From the NCBI RefSeq assembly GCF_000252995.1, contig NC_015761.1:4278001-4342000 (forward strand): a stretch of 64,000 nucleotides of DNA. The letters run 5' to 3'. The stretch's first letter is position 1, and each line of letters starts with the position of its first letter. The stretch is from Salmonella bongori NCTC 12419. GTDB taxonomy: Bacteria > Pseudomonadota > Gammaproteobacteria > Enterobacterales > Enterobacteriaceae. The notes under the pieces were generated by a model. That model did no database searches. It saw only the letters and a program-made list of their open reading frames with translations, and was not told the DNA's origin. This document shows positions 33,829 through 41,617 of the stretch, one piece after another. The position numbers and the translations under genes are program-made.

Positions 33829-34930
33829 AAAATATAAACTCAAACAGGTGATTAACACCTCCGGGCGTATGACGGCGCTTGGTGTCTCCACGCCGCGCCC
33901 GGAAGTGATAGAAGCGGCGATGGCGGGAATGAATCAGTATTTTGAGATGAAAGATCTGGTGAATAAGACCGGCGAGTATATTGCGGGATTGCTGGAGGTT
34001 GAAGGGGCGACAGTGGTCTCCTGCGCCAGCGCGGGTATCGCCCAGTCGGTTGCCGCGGTACTGGTTCAGGATAGCGACTGGCTACTGGAAAACCTGCATG
34101 TGACCGCCATTGAAAACAACGAAATCGTCTTGCCAAAAGGCCATAACGTCAACTTTGGCGCGCCGGTGGGGACAATGGTGGCGCTGGGCGGCGGCAAACT
34201 GGTGGAGGCCGGTTATGCTAATGAATGTTCCGCTGCGCAACTGGCGGCGGCTATCACGCCGCGTACGGCGGCCATTCTCTATATCAAATCTCACCACTGC
34301 GTACAGAAAAGTATGCTGAGTGTGGAACAGGCGGTCGTTGTGGCACGTAAACACCATCTGCCGCTCATTGTGGATGCCGCGGCGGAAGAAGATTTGCAGT
34401 GCTATTACCGTTCCGGCGCGAGTCTGGTGATTTACAGCGGCGCGAAAGCGATTGAAGGGCCGACCAGCGGGCTGGTGATTGGCAAAACGCAGTACGTTGA
34501 GTGGGTAAAACGCCAGTCAGCGGGCATTGGCCGGGCGATGAAGGTCGGTAAAGAGGGAATTGTTGGCCTGACCTGCGCCATTGAACTCTATCTGCGGGCA
34601 CAAAAAGAGAGCGGGGCGGAGATGGCGGAAAAAATGGCGCCCTTTATCGATACTCTGAATTCGCTTAATGGCGTCAGCGCCCGCGTGGTGTGGGACAGTG
34701 CCGGGCGCGATATTGCGCGTGCGGAAATCCAATTTGATGAGGCGGTAACCGGCATCGCCACTGGCGACCTGGTGGAGGCGCTCAAACAGGGTGAATACGC
34801 GATTTATTTCCGCGGCTACAAAGCCAACGACGGAATTATTGAGGCGGATGTCCGCAGCGTCGATCGCGCGCAGTTAGCGATTGTGGCGCGGCGTATTGCC
34901 GATGTCCTTCATCAGGAGAAAAAAGCATGA
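33812..34930 (+). CDS. DgaE-family PLP-dependent ammonia-lyase
   Basis: 372-residue fold-type I PLP enzyme of the selenocysteine-synthase-like group. PLP-binding Asp in 'LIVDAAAEED' (D188) and Schiff-base Lys in 'VIYSGAKAIEGPTSG' (K212). The characterised relative DgaE in Salmonella converts D-glucosaminate-6-phosphate to 2-keto-3-deoxygluconate-6-phosphate and ammonia. This is a second, distinct copy, in an operon lacking the mannose-type PTS of the dga locus, so its substrate may differ. The stop overlaps the aldolase start by four bases (ATGA). Confidence 0.85.
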   Translation: MPSIFEKYKLKQVINTSGRMTALGVSTPRPEVIEAAMAGMNQYFEMKDLVNKTGEYIAGLLEVEGATVVSCASAGIAQSVAAVLVQDSDWLLENLHVTAIENNEIVLPKGHNVNFGAPVGTMVALGGGKLVEAGYANECSAAQLAAAITPRTAAILYIKSHHCVQKSMLSVEQAVVVARKHHLPLIVDAAAEEDLQCYYRSGASLVIYSGAKAIEGPTSGLVIGKTQYVEWVKRQSAGIGRAMKVGKEGIVGLTCAIELYLRAQKESGAEMAEKMAPFIDTLNSLNGVSARVVWDSAGRDIARAEIQFDEAVTGIATGDLVEALKQGEYAIYFRGYKANDGIIEADVRSVDRAQLAIVARRIADVLHQEKKA

Positions 34931-35667
34931 AATTGACCCCTAACTTTTACCGCGATCGCGTCTGTCTGAATGTACTGGCCGGCTCGAAAGATAACGCCCG
35001 GGAAATCTACGCAGCGGCGGAAGGTCATGTGCTGGTTGGCGTGCTCTCCAAAAACTACCCCGACGTTGAACGCGCAGTCGTGGAAATGCGCGAATACGCC
35101 GCGCTTATCGATAATGCACTTTCCGTGGGGCTGGGAGCTGGCGATCCGCGCCAGTCGGTGATGGTGAGTGAGATTGCCCGTCAGGTACAGCCACAGCATG
35201 TTAATCAGGTCTTTACCGGCGTGGCGACCAGCCGGGCGTTGCTGGGGCAGTCTGAGACGGTGGTGAATGGTCTGGTCTCGCCGACCGGCACGCCGGGACG
35301 GGTGAAAATTTCCACTGGCCCGCTAAGCAGCCGCGCGCCGGACGGCATCGTACCGATAGAGACGGCAATTGCTTTGCTCCAGGACATGGGCGGCAGTTCA
35401 ATAAAATACTTTCCAATGGAGGGACTCAACTGCCGTGATGAATATAAAGCGGTGGCTGAGGCCTGCGCCCGCCATGATTTCTGGCTGGAACCGACGGGCG
35501 GTATCGATCTGGAAAACATCGACGAGATTTTGCACATCGCCCTTGAGGCTGGAGTAAGCAAAATCATTCCTCACATTTATAGTTCAATTATTGATAAGGT
35601 GAGCGGCAACACCCGTCCGGACGATGTGCGTCAGTTACTGGCTATCGTCCGGTCCCGTGTCGGCTAA
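34927..35667 (+). CDS. DgaF-family 2-keto-3-deoxy-6-phosphogluconate aldolase
   Basis: 246 residues, TIM-barrel aldolase of the KDGP family found beside DgaE-type lyases. Candidate Schiff-base Lys lies in 'GGSSIKYFPMEGL' (about 157-169); 'FTGVATSRALLGQ' and 'EPTGGIDLENIDEIL' are other conserved patches. It would cleave the lyase product to pyruvate and glyceraldehyde-3-phosphate. Translationally coupled to the lyase gene. The regulator gene starts 17 bases after its stop. Confidence 0.85.
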   Translation: MKLTPNFYRDRVCLNVLAGSKDNAREIYAAAEGHVLVGVLSKNYPDVERAVVEMREYAALIDNALSVGLGAGDPRQSVMVSEIARQVQPQHVNQVFTGVATSRALLGQSETVVNGLVSPTGTPGRVKISTGPLSSRAPDGIVPIETAIALLQDMGGSSIKYFPMEGLNCRDEYKAVAEACARHDFWLEPTGGIDLENIDEILHIALEAGVSKIIPHIYSSIIDKVSGNTRPDDVRQLLAIVRSRVG

Positions 35668-35683
35668 CCATGAGGAGAGAAAC

Positions 35684-37597
35684 GTGCGATTCCCCAACCA
35701 ACGTTTAGCACAGTTGTTTGAAATGCTGCAAAACGAGGCGCTGCCGCAGGACGAGCTGGCGCAGCGGTTGTCGGTTTCCACACGTACCGTCCGGGCAGAT
35801 ATCGCGACGCTGAATATGTTATTAACGCCGCATGGGGCGCAATTTATCCTCAGCCGCGGCAGCGGTTATCAGCTTAAAATTGATGATCCGGCGCGTTACC
35901 AGAGCCTGCAAATGCAGCCGTCTCCCGCGCTGGTGCGCAGTCCCCGCACCAGCCAGGAGCGGATATACTATTTGCTGGCGCGTTTTTTAACCTCCGCCTT
36001 CTCGCTGAAGCTGGAGGATTTAGCGGATGAATGGTTCGTCAGCCGTGCGACGCTACAGAATGATATGGCGGACGTGCGCGAGCATTTGTTGCGTTATCAT
36101 CTGACGCTGGAAACGCGTCCGCGTCACGGTATGAAACTGTTTGGCGGAGAGATGGCGATTCGCGCCTGTCTGACCGATCTTTTATGGACGCTGGCGCAGC
36201 AGGAGCCGACCCATCCGCTGGTCGTCGGGACGGCGCTGAATAGCGATGTGTCTCAGCGGCTGCGGTCGCTTTTGCCGGACATTTTCTCACGTTTTCACAT
36301 CCGCCTGACCGATGAGGGCGAGCTATTTCTGCGTTTATACTGCGCGGTGGCGGTACGGCGTATTTGCGAGGGGTTTCCGTTATCGGAATGCGTAGCGGAA
36401 GAGGTAGATGAAAAGGTGCGCTATGCGGCGCATGAGATTGCGGAACTGCTACAACATCTGACCGACAAGCCACTGTCGGCGCCGGAAGTGAGCTGGCTGA
36501 AGGTGCATATTGCTGCCCGCCAGGTACAGGAGATTGTCCCCAGCGCCATTAATGCTGATGATGAAGACGCGCTGGTGAACTATATCCTCAGCTTTATCAA
36601 TACCCAGTACAACTACAACCTGTTGGATGATAAACAGCTTCATGCGGACTTGCTAACCCATATTAAAACGATGATCACCCGGGTGCGCTACCAGATCATG
36701 ATCCCCAATCCACTACTGGACAATATTAAGCAGCACTATCCGATGGCGTGGGATATGACGTTGGCGGCGATATCAAGCTGGGGAAAATACACGCCGTATA
36801 TCATCAGCGAAAACGAAATCGGTTTTCTGGTGCTGCATATTGGCGTTGGCCTGGAGCGTAGTTACAACATAGGATATCAGCGGCAGCCGAAAGTGCTACT
36901 GGTATGCGACGCTGGTAATGCAATGGTACGAATGATTGAGGCGGTACTGGCGCGCAAATATCCGCAGATCGAGATTGTTCGCACTCTGACCCTACGCGAC
37001 TATGAGGCGCGGGAAAGCATTGTGGAAGATTTTGTGATTTCCACGGCGCGGATCGGTGAAAAAGATAAACCGGTCGTTATGATTGCGCCCTTTCCCACCG
37101 ACTATCAACTGGAGCAGATCGGTAAGTTGGTGCTGGTGGATCGTACCCGTCCGTGGATGCTGGATAAATATTTCGATCCCTCGCATTTCCTGATCGTGAA
37201 AGGTGAAATAGATCAACAGACGCTGTTTAAAACGCTATGCGATCAGCTACGCGATGAAGATTTTGTGGATGCCGCGTTTCTTGATTCGGTTATTGAGCGT
37301 GAAGCTATCGTCAGTACGTTATTAGGCGACGGGATTGCCTTGCCGCACGCGTTGGGGCTGCTGGCGAAGAAAACGGTGGTTTACACGGTGCTCGCGCCGC
37401 AGGGGATTACCTGGGGTGATGAAACGGCGCATGTTATTTTTTTACTCGCCATCAGCAAAAGTGAATATGAAGAAGCGATGGCCATCTACGATATTTTTGT
37501 CACTTTCCTGCGCGAACGCGCCATGACGCGCCTCTGCGCATGCCGGAATTTCATTGAGTTCAAAACGGTCGCAATGGAGTGCGTGAGTCGTTTTTGA
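35684..37597 (+). CDS. BglG/MtlR-type PTS-regulated transcription activator
   Basis: 637 residues. N-terminal DNA-binding HTH (about 1-55, LAQRLSVSTRTVRADIATL) and a second HTH-like segment (about 85-150). Two PRDs follow (about 175-400, with HIGVGLERS in PRD2), then an EIIB-like domain with the P-loop Cys in 'VLLVCDAGNAMV' (about 405-418). A mannitol-type EIIA domain holds the phospho-His in 'DGIALPHALG' (about 545-555). HTH rather than an RNA-binding CAT domain points to promoter activation, as in MtlR/LicR. GTG 35684 is chosen because GAGGAGAGA lies five bases upstream; the frame is open 60 bases further into the aldolase gene. It ties operon expression to PTS phosphorylation state. Confidence 0.88.
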   Translation: MRFPNQRLAQLFEMLQNEALPQDELAQRLSVSTRTVRADIATLNMLLTPHGAQFILSRGSGYQLKIDDPARYQSLQMQPSPALVRSPRTSQERIYYLLARFLTSAFSLKLEDLADEWFVSRATLQNDMADVREHLLRYHLTLETRPRHGMKLFGGEMAIRACLTDLLWTLAQQEPTHPLVVGTALNSDVSQRLRSLLPDIFSRFHIRLTDEGELFLRLYCAVAVRRICEGFPLSECVAEEVDEKVRYAAHEIAELLQHLTDKPLSAPEVSWLKVHIAARQVQEIVPSAINADDEDALVNYILSFINTQYNYNLLDDKQLHADLLTHIKTMITRVRYQIMIPNPLLDNIKQHYPMAWDMTLAAISSWGKYTPYIISENEIGFLVLHIGVGLERSYNIGYQRQPKVLLVCDAGNAMVRMIEAVLARKYPQIEIVRTLTLRDYEARESIVEDFVISTARIGEKDKPVVMIAPFPTDYQLEQIGKLVLVDRTRPWMLDKYFDPSHFLIVKGEIDQQTLFKTLCDQLRDEDFVDAAFLDSVIEREAIVSTLLGDGIALPHALGLLAKKTVVYTVLAPQGITWGDETAHVIFLLAISKSEYEEAMAIYDIFVTFLRERAMTRLCACRNFIEFKTVAMECVSRF

Positions 37598-37657
37598 CAC
37601 TTTCTTGTCACGTCATTGTTAAGAAGATTTATGTGCTTGTCGGTATGCCAGCACGGG

Positions 37658-38040
37658 TTATTTTACCCAATCTTCGTACTGCAAACCCGGTACCCGCTCA
37701 AACTCCCTCACGTTATTAGTGACCAGTCGTGGCCGGCGATAGCCGCATCGTTTGATCCAATTGCCGTACCGGCGGCGGCCAGTACGGCACGGATCTCTGT
37801 GGTGGCATCCACTGCCGCCCGGTCCCAGGCCAACACGGCATCCAGGCGGCTACAAAATGCATCGACCAGTTGGGCATGGCGCGGCGAGGCCTTTTTGCCC
37901 GTCCAGCCAAAACGCATTTCGGCGTAGGTAATCGCCGACACCACAATACAATGGCGGCGCAACACGGTCTGTTCAAGGCGTTTCAGCACAGCTTCCGGCT
38001 GCTTACGCATAATGAAAGAACAGATGCAGGTATCCAGCAT
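37658..38040 (-). pseudogene. vapC: VapC PIN-domain toxin, frameshifted remnant
   Basis: Starts MLDTCICSFIM and keeps PIN-domain features (ITYAEMRFG, DAFCSRLDAVLAWDRAAVD, GSNDAAIAGH) to residue 102. It then runs into DWSLIT and a TGA at 37708. The expected C-terminus is still encoded one frame over: LVTNNVREFERVPGL followed by QYEDWVK and TAA at 37658-37660. A deletion of roughly eight codons just after AIAGH explains the shift (inferred from the VapC family). The normally conserved Asn of LDTN is Cys here. VapC toxins cleave initiator tRNA-fMet; this copy lacks part of the fold and is probably inactive. Confidence 0.85.
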
Positions 38041-38281
38041 GTAGGTTTTACTCTTAGTTCAAAGCGTCCCTCATTGCTGACGATGTCTTCGCGCTCCGTC
38101 AGAAAGTCCGGGCTGGCTTTTTCCTCATGACGGAACGATCCCCAGGAAGGGCGGGCTGGGCGCAGAATAATCGTGTCGCCTTCGCGGAAGATTTCAAGTT
38201 CGTTGACGCCGTCAAAATCCAGATCGCGTGGAAGACGGATCGCACGGTTATTGCCATTTTTAAATACAGATACGGTTCCAT
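38041..38281 (-). pseudogene. vapB: VapB antitoxin, frameshifted remnant
   Basis: AAGGAGACGACC precedes the ATG at 38281, but the frame from that ATG gives unrelated sequence. In another frame, starting inside codon 2, the SpoVT/AbrB-like VapB is intact: VSVFKNGNNRAIRLPRDLDF, then DGVNELEIFREGDTIILRP and FLTEREDIVSNEGRFEL. The family start would be ATG-xGA-ACC-GTA; here it reads ATG-GA-ACC-GTA, so one base is missing right after the start codon. No other start codon exists in that frame. Both partners are therefore damaged. Confidence 0.82.
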
Positions 38282-38448
38282 GGTCGTCTCCTTGCTCTTG
38301 TGGGCGTGATGTTATAGGCCTGTGTCGGAGTTAATTATATGTCTGTGGGTGACATAGGTATGGGCATATGCATATCCCTGTAAGCAGGAGGCGAAAGAAG
38401 GGGGTAAAAGTAGCGGACGAGTAACGGCTTTGACCCAGTATCCCCGCA

Positions 38449-38913
38449 TTAGCGCAAATGATGCACCACCTGGTTGCTGCTGCCGCGCCAGATAAGCGCC
38501 GGGTCTTTCAAAGCCTGCACAAATTTACCGTCGACCAGCACGTTGATGAGATCGACAACCTGCATTTGCGCGGCATTAAGTTCATCAAGCTTATATCCCG
38601 TCCACACCCAGATATCCTTCCCGGGACATTCGGCGCGAATACGCTGTACCAGCTTCAGGATATCCGGCACGTTTTGTGGATGGAGCGGATCGCCGCCGGA
38701 AAGCGAGATCCCCTGACGGTGAATGCGCGTGTCGTTCAGATCGGCAATGATCTTATCTTCCATCTCTTTGGTAAACGGCTGGCCGGAATTGAGCCGCCAG
38801 GTGCTTTTGTTATAGCAGCCTGGGCACTCATGCACGCATCCTGACACAAACAGGGTGCAGCGGGTGCCGGGACCGTTGACGATGTCGACGGGGTAATATT
38901 GGTGGTATTGCAT
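38449..38913 (-). CDS. nrdG: Anaerobic ribonucleotide reductase activating protein
   Basis: 154-residue radical-SAM activase. The [4Fe-4S] CxxxCxxC motif is 'SGCVHECPGCYN' (about 24-35), with the SAM motif 'ISLSGGDPLHPQN' downstream. It generates the glycyl radical on NrdD. It follows nrdD by about 160 bases on the same strand and is co-transcribed with it in relatives. Length matches E. coli. Confidence 0.97.
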   Translation of the reverse strand: MQYHQYYPVDIVNGPGTRCTLFVSGCVHECPGCYNKSTWRLNSGQPFTKEMEDKIIADLNDTRIHRQGISLSGGDPLHPQNVPDILKLVQRIRAECPGKDIWVWTGYKLDELNAAQMQVVDLINVLVDGKFVQALKDPALIWRGSSNQVVHHLR

Positions 38914-39072
38914 TTTCGCGTCTCAATTGACGTCATTACTGTGTTGGCTGCGCTCGCTCACCCGGGTTACTTACTTATGTAAGCTCCCCGGGATTCGCTT
39001 GCTTGCCGCCTTGCCCTGGCGCCAATTGCTTTGCGAAAAGCGTCGTAACGTCGGGCAATAATACTGTCGGAA

Positions 39073-41211
39073 TTAACCTATCTGTCCGTTGCCTAAATGC
39101 TTAACGCGGCGCTTCACTTCTTCCTGCTTACCGGCGTTAAACGGACGCGCGTCCGGGCTGCCTAAATAGCCGCAAACGCGACGGGTAACCGACACGCGGG
39201 CGGCGTCATGGTTGCCGCATTTCGGGCAGGTGAAGCCTTTACTGGTGCATTCAAACTCACCGGTAAAACCGCACTCGTAGCACTCATCGATCGGCGTGTT
39301 GGTGCCGTAATACGGTACATGCTGATAACTGTAATCCCAGACGTCTTCCAGCGCTTTCAGGTTATGCTGAATGTTCGGATATTCGCCGTAGCAAATGAAA
39401 CCGCCGTTCGCCAGCGGCGGATACGGCGCTTCGAAATCGATTTTGTCGTACGGGTTGACCTTTTTCTCCACGTCGAGGTGGAAGCTGTTGGTGTAGTAGC
39501 CTTTATCGGTTACGCCCGGCACCACGCCGAACTCAGCGGTATCCAGACGGCAGAAGCGGTCACAGAGGTTTTCGCTTGGCGTGCTGTACAGGCTGAAGCC
39601 ATAGCCGGTCTCTTCTTTCCACTGATCCACGGCCTGGCGCAGACGCTCCACAATCGCGATGCCTTTAGCGCGAAGCTGCTCGCTATCGTACATATGCTCA
39701 TTGCCGAACAGCGCGTTAATGGTTTCGTGGATGCCAATATAGCCAAGCGAAATGGATGCGCGACCATTTTTAAAGATTTCAGAAACGTCATCGTCCGCGT
39801 TCAGACGCACACCACAGGCGCCTTCCATATACAGAATTGGCGCAACGCGGGCTTTGACTCCTTCCAGACGAGCGATACGGGTCATCAGCGCTTTACGCGC
39901 CAGCGCCAGACGCTCATCAAGCAGTTTCCAGAACGCCTCTTCATTACCTTTGGCTTCCAGCGCAATGCGGGGCAGGTTGAGGCTAATCACGCCGAGGTTG
40001 TTACGTCCGTCGTGGATTTGCTCGCCATTTTCGTTTTCCCATACGCCAAGGAAGCTGCGGCATCCCATGGGAGTTTTGAACGAGCCGGTGACTTTGACCA
40101 CTTGATCATAGTTCAGAATGTCCGGATACATGCGCTTGCTCGCGCATTCCAGCGCCAGTTGTTTGATATCGTAGTTTGAATCGCCAGGCTTATGGTTCAG
40201 GCCATCACGAATGGCAAAGACCAGTTTCGGGAACACGGCGGTTTTACGATTTTTACCCAGACCGGCGATACGATTACGCAGGATAGACTCCTGAATCAGG
40301 CGTGATTCCCAACTGGTGCCAAGGCCGAAACCGAAGGTGACAAACGGCGTCTGTCCATTGGCGGTATGCAGAGTGTTCACTTCATACTCCAGAGACTGGA
40401 ACGCGTCGTAACACTCTTTCTCAGTACGGGAACGCGCATAGCCTTCCGCATCCGGAATCTGCCACTCTGCGGCGGTGTTACGGTGTTTGTTAAAGCTGGC
40501 GGTCACAAACGGCGCCAGTACTTCATCAATACGGTTAATGGTGGTGCCGCCATAAATATGGCTGGCGACCTGAGCGATGATCTGTGCCGTTACCGCGGTG
40601 GCGGTTGAAATGGATTTTGGCGGCTCGATCTCGGCGTTACCCATCTTAAAACCCTGGGTCAGCATGCCTTTCAGATCGATCAACATGCAGTTGAACATCG
40701 GGAAGAATGGCGAGTAGTCGAGATCGTGATAGTGAATATCGCCGCGTTCGTGCGCCTGCACGACGTCGCGCGGCAGCAGATGCTGACGGGCATAATGTTT
40801 TGCCACGATCCCGGCCAGCAGATCGCGCTGGGTCGGAATGACTTTACTGTCTTTGTTGGCGTTCTCGTTCAGTAACGCCGAGTTGGTTTGCTCAACCAGG
40901 CCACGAATCTCCTGGTTCAGACGGCCACGTTTTTCACGTTCAATATCACGGTCGTGACGGTACTCAATATAGGCGCGGGCAAGCTGTTTATACGGGCCAG
41001 ACATCAGTTGGTTTTCAACTGCCGTCTGGATCTCATTAATATCGACCTGACTGCGAGCGTTCATTTGACTGCTAACGACTTCTGCGACGGTAGCACAGTA
41101 ATCTGCGTCGTCGACTCCCGCTGCTTTAGCTGCACGTAGAATGGCTTCTTTAATGCGCTCTGATTTGAATGGCACTTTACAGCCATCTCGTTTCATCACA
41201 TGCGGTGTCAT
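39073..41211 (-). CDS. nrdD: Anaerobic ribonucleoside-triphosphate reductase
   Basis: 712 residues. N-terminal ATP-cone (about 3-95, VMKRDGCKVPFKSERI), catalytic barrel, C-terminal zinc site with two CxxC pairs (CYECGF, CPKCGN), and glycyl-radical motif 'RVCGYLGSPDARPF' (Gly about residue 681). It makes dNTPs from NTPs with formate as reductant under anoxia. ATG 41211 (MTPHVMKRDG) is used because GGAG lies five bases before it; a GTG two codons upstream overlaps that ribosome site. The control region upstream shows FNR, NrdR and DnaA sequences. Confidence 0.97.
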   Translation of the reverse strand: MTPHVMKRDGCKVPFKSERIKEAILRAAKAAGVDDADYCATVAEVVSSQMNARSQVDINEIQTAVENQLMSGPYKQLARAYIEYRHDRDIEREKRGRLNQEIRGLVEQTNSALLNENANKDSKVIPTQRDLLAGIVAKHYARQHLLPRDVVQAHERGDIHYHDLDYSPFFPMFNCMLIDLKGMLTQGFKMGNAEIEPPKSISTATAVTAQIIAQVASHIYGGTTINRIDEVLAPFVTASFNKHRNTAAEWQIPDAEGYARSRTEKECYDAFQSLEYEVNTLHTANGQTPFVTFGFGLGTSWESRLIQESILRNRIAGLGKNRKTAVFPKLVFAIRDGLNHKPGDSNYDIKQLALECASKRMYPDILNYDQVVKVTGSFKTPMGCRSFLGVWENENGEQIHDGRNNLGVISLNLPRIALEAKGNEEAFWKLLDERLALARKALMTRIARLEGVKARVAPILYMEGACGVRLNADDDVSEIFKNGRASISLGYIGIHETINALFGNEHMYDSEQLRAKGIAIVERLRQAVDQWKEETGYGFSLYSTPSENLCDRFCRLDTAEFGVVPGVTDKGYYTNSFHLDVEKKVNPYDKIDFEAPYPPLANGGFICYGEYPNIQHNLKALEDVWDYSYQHVPYYGTNTPIDECYECGFTGEFECTSKGFTCPKCGNHDAARVSVTRRVCGYLGSPDARPFNAGKQEEVKRRVKHLGNGQIG

Positions 41212-41237
41212 GATCACTCCATATTTATAAGAACAGG

Positions 41238-41323
41238 TTATCCACAGAGGTTGAGGAAGCGCACTGGGTTATATTCATCTCGCTATCCAATGACTTCCCG
41301 CAATCCTGACCCACTTATCCACA
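41238..41323. promoter_or_regulatory. Two perfect DnaA boxes in the nrdD leader
   Basis: TTATCCACA occurs at 41238-41246 and 41315-41323, both in the same orientation, matching the strongest DnaA box consensus (TTATNCACA). Both lie between the inferred transcription start (about 41390) and the nrdD ATG. DnaA is known to regulate the aerobic nrdAB genes; a role here is inference. Confidence 0.6.
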
Positions 41324-41373
41324 ATTTATCCGTTTTAACGGAGCCTTGTCGTTGTAGCAATTGTAGTCGATAA

Positions 41374-41420
41374 ATACAATATATTGGGTCGGCGTGCATT
41401 TTAAGTTCTATATGTAGTGA
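41374..41420. promoter_or_regulatory. Paired NrdR boxes over the nrdD promoter
   Basis: Box 1, ATACAATATATTGGGT (41374-41389), matches 14 of 16 positions of the NrdR consensus ACACWATATATWGTGT. Box 2, GTTCTATATGTAGTGA (41405-41420), matches 11 of 16. They are exactly 31 bases apart, the usual three-turn spacing of NrdR pairs. They cover the -10 element TAAAAT (minus strand, 41398-41403), so binding would repress. Confidence 0.8.
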
Positions 41421-41461
41421 TTTGCATCAAGGATGTTTGCGTTTTTATTGATGTAGCGCAA
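41417..41461. promoter_or_regulatory. Two FNR sites of the nrdDG promoter
   Basis: GTGAT-TTGC-ATCAA (41417-41430, 9 of 10 consensus bases) and TTGAT-GTAG-CGCAA (41448-41461, 8 of 10). Their centres are 31 bases apart, the same spacing as the two FNR sites reported at the E. coli nrdD promoter (-33.5 and -64.5). This predicts a start near 41390, consistent with a TAAAAT -10 element at 41398-41403. The remaining 41462-41617 holds only a GC-rich hairpin (41565-41596) after treC. Confidence 0.85.
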
Positions 41462-41617
41462 AGTAAAAATCAGAGCGTACAGATGACGGGCACTGTAGCG
41501 TTTGTAAAGGTTTACGGGAAAATTCTGATTAAATATTCAACAGAAACAGTCACTAAGTTAAGCCAACGCCGTCAGCGCCACCAGGGCTGCGGCGTTGAGC
41601 CGTATAGGGGCGTCGCG

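Noticed and set aside
38914..39072. Small gene or sRNA between nrdD and nrdG
   Set aside because: Only short imperfect repeats were seen, without promoter or coding signal.
39208..40179. 323-codon plus-strand frame inside nrdD
   Set aside because: Antisense to conserved nrdD coding sequence; it arises from codon bias and has no start signal.
41565..41596. Nested GC hairpin after treC, considered as an intrinsic terminator
   Set aside because: The stem is good (AACGCCG/CGGCGTT plus an inner CAGC/GCTG), but there is no T-tract on the minus strand, so termination is not supported by sequence alone.
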